Source: JBMDXB01 sp048594885 (lineage in GTDB: Bacteria; Acidobacteriota; Vicinamibacteria; Vicinamibacterales; 2-12-FULL-66-21). From it: 64,000 nt of DNA. The stretch lies in NCBI GenBank assembly GCA_048594885.1, contig JBMDXB010000164.1:1-64000 (forward strand). Direction: 5' to 3'. Position numbers and translations under genes: made by a program. Position 1 is the stretch's first letter; each line of letters starts with the position of its first letter. The notes under the pieces are model-generated. The model searched no databases, was not told the DNA's origin, and saw nothing but the letters and a program-made list of their open reading frames with translations. This document shows, piece after piece, positions 15,821 through 24,373 of the stretch.

Positions 15821-16529
15821 GCAGACGCCGAAATGCCGCTTCGTAAATAACAGGCGGCCCGCCCGAGCGGATCTCCCCCGGACGCGGGCGGTTGTACTCG
15901 GTCAGCGGCACCGCCGGCTCCGGGACGAAGCCGGCTGACGCCATCTCGTCAACGAGCTGCGTGTCGGTCAGGAAGCACTGCGGCCGGCCGGAGAATTCCG
16001 TGAAGACGAACGATTCGCCGTCCACCGGCTGCGCGCCGGGCGGGATCGTGTTGCGCGAGAAGGTGAAGACGAACAGCGCGGCATCGGGACGTGCCGCGCG
16101 CCCAGCCTCGCGAACGGCGGCGCGGAACTGCGCGCCGGAAGACGCCAGATTCCAGATGCCGTGCGCGACGATGATATCGACGCTCGCGTCCTGCACCGGC
16201 AAGGCCTCCATCGGCGCGAGCGCGAGCTGCACGCAGCTGTCAGTGCCCTCCGCGCGCACGCGCTCGAACGCGGCGCGCAGCATCGGCACGGAGAGGTCCG
16301 TGCCGAGCACCGTCCATCCCATCGCCGCCAGCGGCGACGCGTTGCGCGCCGCACCGCAGCCGATGTCCAGCACACGCCCTGACGGCACCCGCCGCAACTC
16401 GTCCGCGGCGAACCGCATCAGAACTTCATTGGGACGCGATTGAGAGAACCCCGCGACTGTTCCAGCGGAGCTCCATGCCGAGCCTTCGAGCGGATCTCGT
16501 GTCAATGCCGTTGTCTCCGTTGTCTCCAT
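15810..16529 (-). CDS. Class I SAM-dependent methyltransferase
   Basis: The 239-residue cytoplasmic protein has a Rossmann methyltransferase fold. Motif I VLDIGCGAARNAS (about 55-67) binds S-adenosylmethionine, followed by the acidic end of beta-2 (VLGTDLS) and a motif near IIVAHGIWNL. The substrate is unknown. Both ends are bordered by TGAATGC heptamers: the start codon at 16529 abuts a repeat arm without a Shine-Dalgarno, and the last codons (RQC stop) lie inside another. The true termini may therefore have been altered by repeat insertion. Confidence 0.85.
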   Translation of the reverse strand: METTETTALTRDPLEGSAWSSAGTVAGFSQSRPNEVLMRFAADELRRVPSGRVLDIGCGAARNASPLAAMGWTVLGTDLSVPMLRAAFERVRAEGTDSCVQLALAPMEALPVQDASVDIIVAHGIWNLASSGAQFRAAVREAGRAARPDAALFVFTFSRNTIPPGAQPVDGESFVFTEFSGRPQCFLTDTQLVDEMASAGFVPEPAVPLTEYNRPRPGEIRSGGPPVIYEAAFRRLRQC

Positions 16530-16561
16530 TCAGCATTTGGCATTCAGCATTCAGCATTGAC
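16527..16561. repeat. Single TGAATGC heptamer arm
   Basis: Five 7-bp units in CATTCAG/GCATTTG sense end in GCATTGAC, like the right arms of the elements at 13526 and 15198. No opposite arm is seen within the next 200 bp. It lies between the methyltransferase start and the small membrane-protein gene. Confidence 0.65.
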
Positions 16562-16563
16562 GA

Positions 16564-16839
16564 TCACCCGATCACCCAGGGGCCCGATCCCTCCGGCCGC
16601 TGATCGCGCTCCGGCGCCTTGTCCAGCCGCACGACCAGGCGGTAGATCGCGAACGCCGCCGCGAACAGGCCAATCGATGTCAGGAACCCGGGCAGCGCGA
16701 CCTCGTGATGGCCGGCGAGATACGACTCGAGCGTCGCCGTCAGCAGCCACATCTGGATCATCAGCAGCAGGACGACGAAGAGCAGCGCGGCGTCGATGGC
16801 GACCCGGCGGCGACGGCGGGCGGGGCTGGAGAGATTCAC
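16564..16839 (-). CDS. Small two-helix membrane protein (DUF6755-like)
   Basis: The 91-residue protein is read from a GTG at 16839 whose last bases overlap the Rieske stop (GTGA), which decides this start. It has a basic N-terminus (ARRRRRV), then two transmembrane helices: one about residues 14-31 (ALLFVVLLLMIQMWLL) and one about 47-64 (FLTSIGLFAAAFAIYRLVV). A short soluble tail follows. It resembles DUF6755, which I recall from similar redox clusters, but this is from memory. It is the last gene of the nitrate-type operon and probably a structural subunit. Confidence 0.7.
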   Translation of the reverse strand: MNLSSPARRRRRVAIDAALLFVVLLLMIQMWLLTATLESYLAGHHEVALPGFLTSIGLFAAAFAIYRLVVRLDKAPERDQRPEGSGPWVIG

Positions 16840-17366
16840 GATCCGTCTCCGTCGCCGTGGACCTCTAAGCCCACGGCCACGATGTCGCCGCCACGCTCCT
16901 CGATGCGTATCCTTGGCAGCGGCCGCGGCGGCGGGCCCTGCAGCACGCGTCCCGTGTCGACCGAGAAGTAGCCCTCGTGGCACGGGCACTCGAGCCGGTT
17001 GTTCTCGCGCGAGTAGTAGACCGCGCACGACAGGTGCGTGCACTTCTGGCTGAACGCCGACAGCGTGCCGTCCGGCTTCCGCACGAGGATCGCGGGGTCC
17101 TTCTCCGTCGGATACGTGAACATCTTCACGCTGCCGGGCGCGACGTCCACCGACCGCGCGATCACCGCGTGGGCGTACTCCGGATGTTCCTCCGCGAACA
17201 GGGAGCGGATCCAGATCCACGCATTGCCGGCGACCATGCCGAAGCTCGTGAGCACGAGGAACTTCGTGAACTGCCGCCGCAGCACGTAGGCGTCTTCCGC
17301 GGCGTGGACGGAGAACTCCTCAGTCCACAGCGGCGGCTTCGAGGATCCATCCTTCGGAGGCATCAA
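16836..17366 (-). CDS. Rieske [2Fe-2S] membrane protein
   Basis: The 176-residue protein has an N-terminal segment with a twin-arginine-like motif (LRRQFTKFLVL, about 29-39) leading into one membrane helix (about 35-55), then a Rieske domain. Cluster ligands are Cys109/His111 (CTHLSC) and Cys127/His130 (CPCHEGYF). Cys114 and Cys129 are placed to form the disulfide typical of bc1-type, high-potential Rieske proteins. It should carry one-electron transfer in a membrane complex. Orientation is uncertain because of the Tat-like anchor. It overlaps the 4Fe-4S gene by 47 bp and the downstream membrane-protein gene by 4 bp. Confidence 0.92.
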   Translation of the reverse strand: MMPPKDGSSKPPLWTEEFSVHAAEDAYVLRRQFTKFLVLTSFGMVAGNAWIWIRSLFAEEHPEYAHAVIARSVDVAPGSVKMFTYPTEKDPAILVRKPDGTLSAFSQKCTHLSCAVYYSRENNRLECPCHEGYFSVDTGRVLQGPPPRPLPRIRIEERGGDIVAVGLEVHGDGDGS

Positions 17367-17937
17367 CGTCCTTCCACATGTAGTCTTCGACGTCCACCGG
17401 GATGACCGGTTCGCCGGCTGGCGCCATCATGAACACCTTGGTCTTGACGTGCTCGTTGCCGAAGCGGAAGTCGCGCACCGGCGTCGAGACGCGCTGCCGC
17501 GCGATCACTTCCGGCGGGCCGAAGCTGAGTGCCTGGCTCGGGCAGACGGTGGCGCACATCGGGCGCAGGCCGACCGACGTGCGGTCGTAGCACATGTCGC
17601 ACTTCATCATCAGCTCGGGACCGACGTGCACGGTCGGGATCCCGAAGGGACAGGCGAGCACGCAGTTCGAGCAGGCGATGCAGCGCGGCTTCAGCGCGCT
17701 GCGGACGACCCCGTCTTCGCCGCGCTTGATCGCGTCGGCGGGGCACACGAGGGCGCAGGTGGGCTCGACGCAGTGCATGCACACCGTCGGCACGGTCGCG
17801 ATGCTGTTCGTGCGATCGAGGTAGTCGACGTGAATCATCGACTGGCCGCGGTGACTGTCGCACTCGGCGCACGCCGCCACGCACGACCGGCAGCCGATGC
17901 AGCGCGATGGGTCGACGAAAAACTCGTAGCCGTTCAT
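17320..17937 (-). CDS. 4Fe-4S ferredoxin-type electron-transfer subunit (NrfC/DmsB-like)
   Basis: The 205-residue protein has four cysteine groups for four [4Fe-4S] clusters: CIGCRSCVAAC, CMHCVEPTCALVCP, CIACSNCVLACP, and CDMCYDR with CATVCP. It matches the electron-transfer subunit of membrane molybdoenzymes (DmsB, NrfC, HybA type). No signal peptide is seen, so it is probably cytoplasmic. It lies directly upstream of the Rieske gene, with its 3' end overlapping. It should shuttle electrons between a membrane heme module and the molybdopterin subunit, though how Rieske and ferredoxin are ordered is not clear. Confidence 0.92.
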   Translation of the reverse strand: MNGYEFFVDPSRCIGCRSCVAACAECDSHRGQSMIHVDYLDRTNSIATVPTVCMHCVEPTCALVCPADAIKRGEDGVVRSALKPRCIACSNCVLACPFGIPTVHVGPELMMKCDMCYDRTSVGLRPMCATVCPSQALSFGPPEVIARQRVSTPVRDFRFGNEHVKTKVFMMAPAGEPVIPVDVEDYMWKDVDASEGWILEAAAVD

Positions 17938-17988
17938 CTGTCAGCCTTCATCCGTGTACCTCGGTTGGACGTCCCAGCGGACTCGAAC

Positions 17989-18298
17989 ACGCCCGGCTTC
18001 GCCGGGCGGGAAGACGCAGAGGCAGCCGAGGACGCCGAGTGCGCAGAGGGTGCCCGACGATTTGCTCCGCTGTGTACGGTCGCGCCGCGCTTCGCGCGGT
18101 ATGGATCGCGAGGAGGGCAGAATCAGAAGCACGGCTGGATCGGTTCGCGTGCTTCCGATTCTGCCCTCCTCGCGATCCATGACGCCGGTCGAAGGCCGGC
18201 GCGCGACCGCTCACGATCACGGCGTGGCTCCTCCTCGCGATCCCTCCGCGGCCTCTGCGTCCTCTGCTTCCTCTGCGTTGTCGCGGCCGTACGGCCGC
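17989..18298. repeat. Structured inverted element with nonamer repeats and 33-bp hairpin
   Basis: This fills most of the 414-bp gap between the nitrate-type catalytic gene and the 4Fe-4S gene. From the left: an 8-bp stem with TTC loop (17990-18008), 9-bp units such as GACGCAGAG (18013-18057), and a 6-bp hairpin (about 18085-18099). A 33-bp inverted pair with one mismatch (18101-18133 and 18148-18180) surrounds a 14-bp loop. Nonamers CCTCTGCGT in the opposite sense (18243-18279) and a 16-bp palindrome (18283-18298) end the element. No gene is supported here. Confidence 0.8.
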
Positions 18299-18351
18299 CG
18301 CGAGATCGTCGAGGTAGTACCTGCCAGGCGAATCCAGCACGCTCGGCGACC

Positions 18352-20616
18352 TCATACGCCTTTCTTCGCCTTCGGGATCTCCCGCGCGTCCTCGGTCCAG
18401 CCGGTCTCCTCGCGCCGGATCGCCTCGAGGTCCGCGGGCGCCGCGGTCTTTCGAATGCGGCACGCGGACACCTTGTACTCCGGGATCTTGCTGCGCGGAT
18501 CGAGCGTGCGGTGCGTCAGCCGGTTCGCGCTCCGGCGGCCGGGCCAGTGGTAGGGCAGGAACACCGTATCCGGCCGGATCGTGCGGACAACGCTGGCCTG
18601 CGCGACGACCGAGGCACGCCGTGTCGTGATCTCGACCCACTCGCCGTCGGCAATGCCGTGCATCCCGGCGAGCTTCGGATGCAGTTCGAGCTTCGGCTCC
18701 GGATACTGCTCGACGAGCGGCCCGATGCGCCGCGTCTGCGTCCCCGACAGGTAGTGGCTGACCACGCGGCCGGTCGTGAGGTAGAGCGGGTAGTCGGCAT
18801 CGAGCGGGTCGCCGGGATCTCTCCACGGCGTCACCTGGAAATGCGCCTTGCCGTCCTTGTGATAGAAGCGCCCGTCCTCGAAGAGTCGCGGCGTGCCCGG
18901 ATGGTCGATTTCGGGGCACGGCCAGAACACGCCGAGCTCGTCCTCGATCCGCTGCCAGGTGATGCCGTAGTAGTCGGCGAGCCCGCCCTTCGACGCGATG
19001 CGCAGCTCCTCGTAGATGTCGCGCGTGCCGCCCGGATACTCGAAGTACTGGCCGCGCCCGAGCTTCCTCGCGAGATCGCAGATGATCAGCGCGTCCGAGC
19101 GGGCGTCGCCCGGCGGGTTCACCGCGCGATTGATCTTCTGCACGCGCCCTTCGGCGCTGCAGATGATTCCTTCGTCCTCCTCGTGCAGGCTGCCGGCGAA
19201 CACGACGTCGGCGTGATGCGCCGTCTCCGACATGAAGAAGTCGATGACCGCGAAGAATTCGAGCTTCGACAGCGCCTCGCGCGTGAAGTTCGCGTCCGGC
19301 AGCGAGACCAGCGGGTTGAAGCACATCGAGAAGAGCGCCTTGATCTCTCCGCGATGGATCGCTTCCATGATCTCGACGGCGGAGAGTCCCGGTCCAGGGA
19401 TCTCGCTCTCGTCCACGCCCCACACGGATGCGATGTAGCGCCGCGCTTCCGGGTCCGTGATCGATCGCATCCCGGGGAGCTGGTCCGCCTTCTGCCCGTG
19501 CTCGCGTCCGCCCTGACCGTTGCCCTGGCCCGTGATCATCATGCAGCCGGCACCTTCGCGCCCGAAGTTGCCGGTCGCGAGATACAGATTGACCATCGCC
19601 AGGCAGTTCTCGACGCCCTTCGAGTGGTGCTCGATCCCGCGTGCGTGGATGCCCATGGCGCGGTCGGTCTCGCCGAGCCAGTGCGCCGCCTTGACGATGT
19701 TGGCCGGCGGCACGCCTGTAATACGGCCCGCCCGCTCGGGCGTCCACTCGCGCACGCCTTCACGCACGGCATCGAACCCAGTCGTCGAGGCCGCGATGAA
19801 GTCCTCGCGCACGAGCCCGTCACGCACGAGGACGTGCATCATGCCGAGGAAGAGCGCGAGGTCCGTTCCCGGCCTGACCGGCAGATACAGATCGGCGTTC
19901 CGCGTGATGGGTGTCATCCGCGGATCGACGACGATCAACCGTCCCCCCCGTTCGCGGCACTGCCACAGGTAGTGGGTGGTGATCGGCGCGCATTCGGCGG
20001 TATTCGACCCGGCGATCATCACGACGTCCGCCTTCGCCAGATCGGGCCACGGGTTGGTCGCGCGATCGATGCCGAACGTCAGGCGATACGCGGTGCCGGC
20101 CGACACCATGCACAGCCGGCCGTTGTAGTCGATGTGCTTCGTGCCGAGCCCGATCCGCGCGAACTTGCCGAGGACGTACGCCTTCTCGGTGATCATCGAC
20201 GCGCCGCCGTAGATCCCGATTGCGTCCGGGCCGTACGTGTCGCGGATCTCCTTCAGCCGGCGCGCGGTGGTGTCGAGCGCTTGTTCGTACGCGATCGGCG
20301 CGAAGCCGCTGCCGGTTCGCTCGAGACAGTGCAGCAGCCGGTCGGGATGCTCGCCCTGCAGATACCGCTTGACGCCCTTCGGACACAGCATGCCGCGGTT
20401 GAAGGGAAACTCCTCCCACGGCTCGAAGCCGATCACCTTCTCGTCGCGGACCTTCAACTGGATGCCGCACTGCATGCCGCAGAACGAGCAATGCGTCTTC
20501 ACCAGGCGGTCGGCGGGCCGTCGTGCGGCTTCGTCCCAGCCTCCGGGTGGTGCGTAATTGAGATGGGGTCCGTACGCGCTGACGAGCGCGTCCAGCGGTA
20601 CCGGCGGTTCAGCCAC
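18352..20616 (-). CDS. Molybdopterin oxidoreductase, assimilatory nitrate reductase-like catalytic subunit
   Basis: The 754-residue protein belongs to the Mo-bisPGD (DMSO reductase) superfamily. An N-terminal [4Fe-4S] motif has Cys43, Cys46, Cys50 and Cys78. The likely molybdenum ligand is Cys169 (NGRLCMVSAG), as in Nap/Nas nitrate reductases; Nar uses Asp and FdhF uses Sec. GQGNGQGGREHGQKADQLPG near the middle also fits the Nas/NarB group. No Tat signal is visible, so it is probably cytoplasmic. The start overlaps the transporter gene's end by 8 bp. Nitrate as substrate is inferred from the NarK neighbour and sequence resemblance; formate dehydrogenase is the main alternative. Confidence 0.87.
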   Translation of the reverse strand: MAEPPVPLDALVSAYGPHLNYAPPGGWDEAARRPADRLVKTHCSFCGMQCGIQLKVRDEKVIGFEPWEEFPFNRGMLCPKGVKRYLQGEHPDRLLHCLERTGSGFAPIAYEQALDTTARRLKEIRDTYGPDAIGIYGGASMITEKAYVLGKFARIGLGTKHIDYNGRLCMVSAGTAYRLTFGIDRATNPWPDLAKADVVMIAGSNTAECAPITTHYLWQCRERGGRLIVVDPRMTPITRNADLYLPVRPGTDLALFLGMMHVLVRDGLVREDFIAASTTGFDAVREGVREWTPERAGRITGVPPANIVKAAHWLGETDRAMGIHARGIEHHSKGVENCLAMVNLYLATGNFGREGAGCMMITGQGNGQGGREHGQKADQLPGMRSITDPEARRYIASVWGVDESEIPGPGLSAVEIMEAIHRGEIKALFSMCFNPLVSLPDANFTREALSKLEFFAVIDFFMSETAHHADVVFAGSLHEEDEGIICSAEGRVQKINRAVNPPGDARSDALIICDLARKLGRGQYFEYPGGTRDIYEELRIASKGGLADYYGITWQRIEDELGVFWPCPEIDHPGTPRLFEDGRFYHKDGKAHFQVTPWRDPGDPLDADYPLYLTTGRVVSHYLSGTQTRRIGPLVEQYPEPKLELHPKLAGMHGIADGEWVEITTRRASVVAQASVVRTIRPDTVFLPYHWPGRRSANRLTHRTLDPRSKIPEYKVSACRIRKTAAPADLEAIRREETGWTEDAREIPKAKKGV

Positions 20617-22831
20617 GTCGTCGCTCCAGCATCCTCAGTTGTGCGCTCGCCAGCGTCGTCCGCTTGCAGGGCGGGCAGAGGCGCTGCCACGTGCCCGCGG
20701 GACCGGCGATGCGGTAGTCGAAGCCAAGTTCCGGCAGGACACGTTCGAGGTCCTGAATCTGCATCTCCGAAGCAAACCGGCTGCCGCACCGGGCGCACGA
20801 GGCCCCGGCGTCGCGCACGCCGGCTGCCTGATACAGCTTCACGCCGAGCTGCGCCGGCCGCTGGAAGATGTGAAAGAACTTGCCGAAGGGCAGAAAGAGC
20901 AGCGCGCCGATGACGGTGATCGCGTGCAGGATGGCGAGGAATCCGTAGAACGCGCCGCGCAGCCACATCGTCGACGCCGTGAGCGCGAGGCCGGTGACCG
21001 AGATCGCGAACAGCATGACGAGAGGGAGGAAGTCCGACGAGAAGTCCTGCAGCGACAGTGCCCCGCGATCGCGCAGCCGCCGCCAGAGCGCGAGCGCGAT
21101 CCCGCCGAGCACCAGCGCGGCCGAGAAGTCCAGGCCGTGGAACAGCACCCACGACAGGATCGTGCGGATGCGGAACGAGCCGACGGGGAAGCCGAACAGA
21201 TATGTGACGTAGGTCATCTGATCGTCGGGCGCCGATCCGAAGTGGATCCATCCGAAGACCAGCGGGAACGTGATGGCGACGGCGGTGACGCAGCCCCAGA
21301 AGAGCAACTGGTGCATCCACCAGCGCAGCCGCGAGCGGCGGCCGATGAACGTCTGCGCGAAGATGTGCGTGAAGAGCGCGGTGCCGACCGTCGCGACGCT
21401 GCGGACGATCCCCTCGCGCTGCAGCAGCTCGAGGGTGCGCTCGAAGAAGCGGCGCGTCGGCGGCTTGTTCAGCCAGACCGCGTAGTGATAGACGATGCCC
21501 CAGGTGGCGAACACGACGGCGAACGTGTAGATGACGAGCGCGGGATCGAAGTTCTGCAGGTTGCGGGATCCGACGACGATCGCCGCCGCGAGAAGGCCCG
21601 TGGCCATCGTCGCCCACGCGCCGGCGCGAAGCTGGTCGGCGAGGCGTGACGGCAGCCGCGGCAGCGCCCCGGCTTCGACCGCGAGCTGTCGCGGCACGAA
21701 CACGCGTGCGTTGATGAACCACATCAGCGCGGACACGGCGGCGAGCAGCGCGAACCCTGGACCGACCGCGCCCATGCGATCGCGGAAGAACCCGAGCACG
21801 AGCGGCGGGAAGAAGCCGCCGAGACCACCCATCGCGCCGACGAGGCCGGTCACGGTTGCCGTCGCCGCCGGGAAGAACTGCGGCACGAGCTTGAACACCG
21901 CGCCGTTGCCGACGCCGAGCAGCGCCGCGCAGCCGAGCGCGCCGACGGTGAACGGCGTCATCGACGGCCACATCAACAGCATGGCGAAGGGCACGATGCC
22001 GGCGAAGACGCCGGACAACACGCGCGCGCCGCCGATGTAGTCGGAGAGGATGCCGCCGAGCGGCCGCATCAGCGTCGCGAGGACGACGAAGCCGGCCGTG
22101 CGCAGGCCGGCATCGGCCGCCGTCAGCGCGAATTCGTCGCGCAGCAGCGTCGGCAGGTACACCGAGAACGCGACGAAGCTGCCGAAGGTGACGAAGTAGA
22201 ACGCCGAGAGCGCCCACGCGAGGCGCTCGGTGGCGAGGATCTTCAGTGCCGCGGAGAACCGGGCCGGCCTGGACGTGACGGGAGCGTTGCGCGCGAGCGC
22301 GAAGAAGGCGACCGCCCACAGCGCGCACAGCGCGGCCACGCCGTAGAACACCGCGTCGCGGCCGATTCGCGCAGCGAGGACGGGGCCGAGAAACACCGCA
22401 GCCGAGTGCCCCATGTTGCCGAGGCCGTAGATGCCGAGCGCGGTGCCCTGTTTGTCCGGAGGGAACCACCGCGACGTGAATCCGACGCCGATCGCGAACG
22501 AGGAGCCGGCCAGACCCAGGAAGAAGCCGACGAGGATCAGTCGATCGAGGCTGTAGGCCGACGGCAGCGCGGCGGCGGATGCGGCGACGGCAAGGAACAG
22601 CAACGGAAAGAGCAGGCGTCCGCCGAAGCGATCGGTGAGGATGCCGAGCGGCAATCGCGCCAGCGAGCCGAGGAGCACCGGCACGGCGACGAGAAGCGCG
22701 GTCTGTTGCGCGGTGAGCTGCAGCTCGGATCGGAACGCGGGCGCGAACGCGCTGATGAGGCCCCATGCGGCGAACGCGAGTGCGAACGAAAATGTCGCGT
22801 AGATGAGGTTGCGCGCCGCCGCGGAGCCCAT
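20609..22831 (-). CDS. NarK-type nitrate transporter fused to NarI-like heme b membrane domain
   Basis: The 740-residue protein has an N-terminal MFS domain of about 12 helices (about 1-400). It carries nitrate-porter signatures ALGIYGLGNMG and GNGAVFKLVPQFFP plus GLVGAMGGLGGF. The C-terminal membrane domain (about 415-680) resembles NarI/DsrM-type cytochrome b, with histidines in WWMHQLLFW, VLFHGLDF and LHAITVIGALLFLPFGKFFH. The tail has two CxxC pairs (CARCGS, CPPCKR), possibly a zinc site. Predicted role: nitrate uptake and quinol oxidation in one chain. Start 22831 is where the MFS homology begins; no strong Shine-Dalgarno is seen. Confidence 0.88.
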   Translation of the reverse strand: MGSAAARNLIYATFSFALAFAAWGLISAFAPAFRSELQLTAQQTALLVAVPVLLGSLARLPLGILTDRFGGRLLFPLLFLAVAASAAALPSAYSLDRLILVGFFLGLAGSSFAIGVGFTSRWFPPDKQGTALGIYGLGNMGHSAAVFLGPVLAARIGRDAVFYGVAALCALWAVAFFALARNAPVTSRPARFSAALKILATERLAWALSAFYFVTFGSFVAFSVYLPTLLRDEFALTAADAGLRTAGFVVLATLMRPLGGILSDYIGGARVLSGVFAGIVPFAMLLMWPSMTPFTVGALGCAALLGVGNGAVFKLVPQFFPAATATVTGLVGAMGGLGGFFPPLVLGFFRDRMGAVGPGFALLAAVSALMWFINARVFVPRQLAVEAGALPRLPSRLADQLRAGAWATMATGLLAAAIVVGSRNLQNFDPALVIYTFAVVFATWGIVYHYAVWLNKPPTRRFFERTLELLQREGIVRSVATVGTALFTHIFAQTFIGRRSRLRWWMHQLLFWGCVTAVAITFPLVFGWIHFGSAPDDQMTYVTYLFGFPVGSFRIRTILSWVLFHGLDFSAALVLGGIALALWRRLRDRGALSLQDFSSDFLPLVMLFAISVTGLALTASTMWLRGAFYGFLAILHAITVIGALLFLPFGKFFHIFQRPAQLGVKLYQAAGVRDAGASCARCGSRFASEMQIQDLERVLPELGFDYRIAGPAGTWQRLCPPCKRTTLASAQLRMLERRRG

Positions 22832-23029
22832 GACCGCACTGTATCCCAAAATCACGCGCCGGCATTTCGCTTGACATTGCTGACCGCGCCGTCGCATGCT
22901 GCGCCGCTGCTGCGACGTGGAGGATTGAGGAATCCGCCATGCGGTCGCGTGCCCCGCCTCAAGGCTCAGCCGTCGCTCGACGCGCTCTCGTCGCGGAACA
23001 CCAGCGGTTCATTTGAAGGAGGGGGACGC

Positions 23030-23995
23030 ATGGCTCACCGAACGGATCTCAACGCGCTCAGTGCGGGCGAGCGGCAGGTTCTGGTCAACCTGATGCTGCC
23101 GTATCTGACCGACGCGGTCGTCGCGCAGCACGTGACCATCATTCATTCCGGTGTCGAGCTGTTCACCGGCCACCGCGCGTACATCGCGGATCTCGAAACC
23201 TACCTGCAGGCCAGCGGCGGCGGCGCCTTCGTGCCGCTGCCGATGTGGGATCCCGCCAACCCGATCCCGCTCGAGTTCAACGTGGTCAAGCCGCAGGACG
23301 ACAGCACGCCGCGGCCGCCGCTCGTGAACCTCAATCCGAACATGCCGCTGCAGCCCGAATGGGATTACCCGGCGGTGTGCGAGTTCGAATCAGGCGACGA
23401 TCTCGGCAACGCCATCAACGGCTGGCACGGCGGCGTGCACGTGTCGATCGGCGGGACGATGGGCAGCCTGGCGATCGCGTCGGCAGCGCCGATCTTCTGG
23501 TGCTGGCACGCGTTCGTCGATCACATCTACTGGAACTGGCAGTTGTGCCAGGTGGAGTGCCCGGATCTCGTCGGATGCACGCTGCCGTACGCGAAGCTGA
23601 AGCTGCGGCAGAACGGATTGTGCAGCGGCTCGGTGAGCTACGTTCCGAAGTACGTCGTGCCGCCCGAGCGCGTGCCGCAGCCGCAGATGCCGCCGGCACA
23701 CACGCACGCGCAGACGATCCCCGCTCCGCCGCGGCAGCAGGAGCAGTACGCGTTGGCCGGCGTCGCCGCCGGACTGGGTCACGGCTCATTGCCGATCCCG
23801 CCGGCGATCCCCGGACACGAGCACGGCAGCGGACACGAGCATGGCGGCGGTCGCGAGCACGGCGGCGGCCAGCGCATACCGCCGTCCGCTTACACCGACC
23901 TCACGAAAGGACCGCTCGTCATCGCGCAGTATCCGCCTGCCGGCAAGACGAAGTGCGTCAACGGCCAGGTGGATCTCGTCGCGATGGTCGACTGA
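23030..23995 (+). CDS. Tyrosinase-like binuclear copper protein with His-rich tail
   Basis: This 321-residue protein has a strong ribosome site (GAAGGAGGGGG) before its ATG. Candidate CuA ligands are His34/His39 and His48 (FTGHRAYIADLE). The CuB site is clearer: His133 and His137 (GWHGGVHVSIGGTM), then His160 in IFWCWHAFVDHIYWNWQ, matching the tyrosinase/hemocyanin pattern though DPxF and the first His of HH are changed. The C-terminus is Pro-rich with a Gly-His segment (GHEHGSGHEHGGGREH) that may bind copper. No signal peptide is visible. It could oxidise phenols; activity is uncertain because of the altered motif. Confidence 0.75.
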   Translation: MAHRTDLNALSAGERQVLVNLMLPYLTDAVVAQHVTIIHSGVELFTGHRAYIADLETYLQASGGGAFVPLPMWDPANPIPLEFNVVKPQDDSTPRPPLVNLNPNMPLQPEWDYPAVCEFESGDDLGNAINGWHGGVHVSIGGTMGSLAIASAAPIFWCWHAFVDHIYWNWQLCQVECPDLVGCTLPYAKLKLRQNGLCSGSVSYVPKYVVPPERVPQPQMPPAHTHAQTIPAPPRQQEQYALAGVAAGLGHGSLPIPPAIPGHEHGSGHEHGGGREHGGGQRIPPSAYTDLTKGPLVIAQYPPAGKTKCVNGQVDLVAMVD

Positions 23996-24104
23996 CAGGG
24001 GCGGTGATACACTCCGCACACACGCGAACGAAGCGGAGCGAGCGGCGACGCGCTCGCGGAACGGAGTGAGCCTGGCGGAGTGCAGGGGCCCCGCCATTCC
24101 AACG

Positions 24105-24356
24105 ATGGAACCGGTGAGGATGTGCGGCCGGTGCGGCGGCGAGATGAGCGCGCATGGCGCCATCTACGCCGCCGTCCGCTTGTCGTTTCGCCCGCAGGAC
24201 GCCAAGTTCATGACGCTCGAGACCGGCGAGGTGATGACGAAGGCGATCATGTGCCGCGACTGCGGCCTCATCGAGCTCGTCGGCGACGTGAACAAGCTGC
24301 GCAGGCTCTCCACCGCTCCGCCGCGGCCGGCGCAGCCGAAGCCGGAACAGCCGTAG
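24105..24356 (+). CDS. Small zinc-ribbon-like protein
   Basis: The 83-residue protein has two Cys pairs (MCGRCGGEM near residue 6 and MCRDCGLIEL near 51) that could bind one zinc. The central part lacks hydrophobic segments and the tail is Pro-rich. A GTGAGG just before the internal ATG at 24120 makes that an alternative start. I do not recognise a named family. It lies 17 bp upstream of a sulfatase gene in the same direction. Confidence 0.6.
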   Translation: MEPVRMCGRCGGEMSAHGAIYAAVRLSFRPQDAKFMTLETGEVMTKAIMCRDCGLIELVGDVNKLRRLSTAPPRPAQPKPEQP

Positions 24357-24373
24357 ACCCTCGGAGGACGGTC

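Noticed and set aside
17449..20913. Very long open frame (1154 codons) on the plus strand opposite the nitrate-type genes
   Set aside because: It is Arg/Asp/His-rich antisense reading over clear molybdoenzyme and ferredoxin genes, typical of high-GC shadow frames, with no family resemblance.
20499..22940. Open frame of 813 codons on the minus strand, another frame of the NarK fusion
   Set aside because: It is an arginine-rich shadow; the overlapping frame has all NarK and NarI-like motifs.
24007..24082. Inverted pair CACTCCGC and GCGGAGTG before the zinc-ribbon gene
   Set aside because: Only 8 bp over a long GC-rich spacer; likely chance, so not listed as a site.
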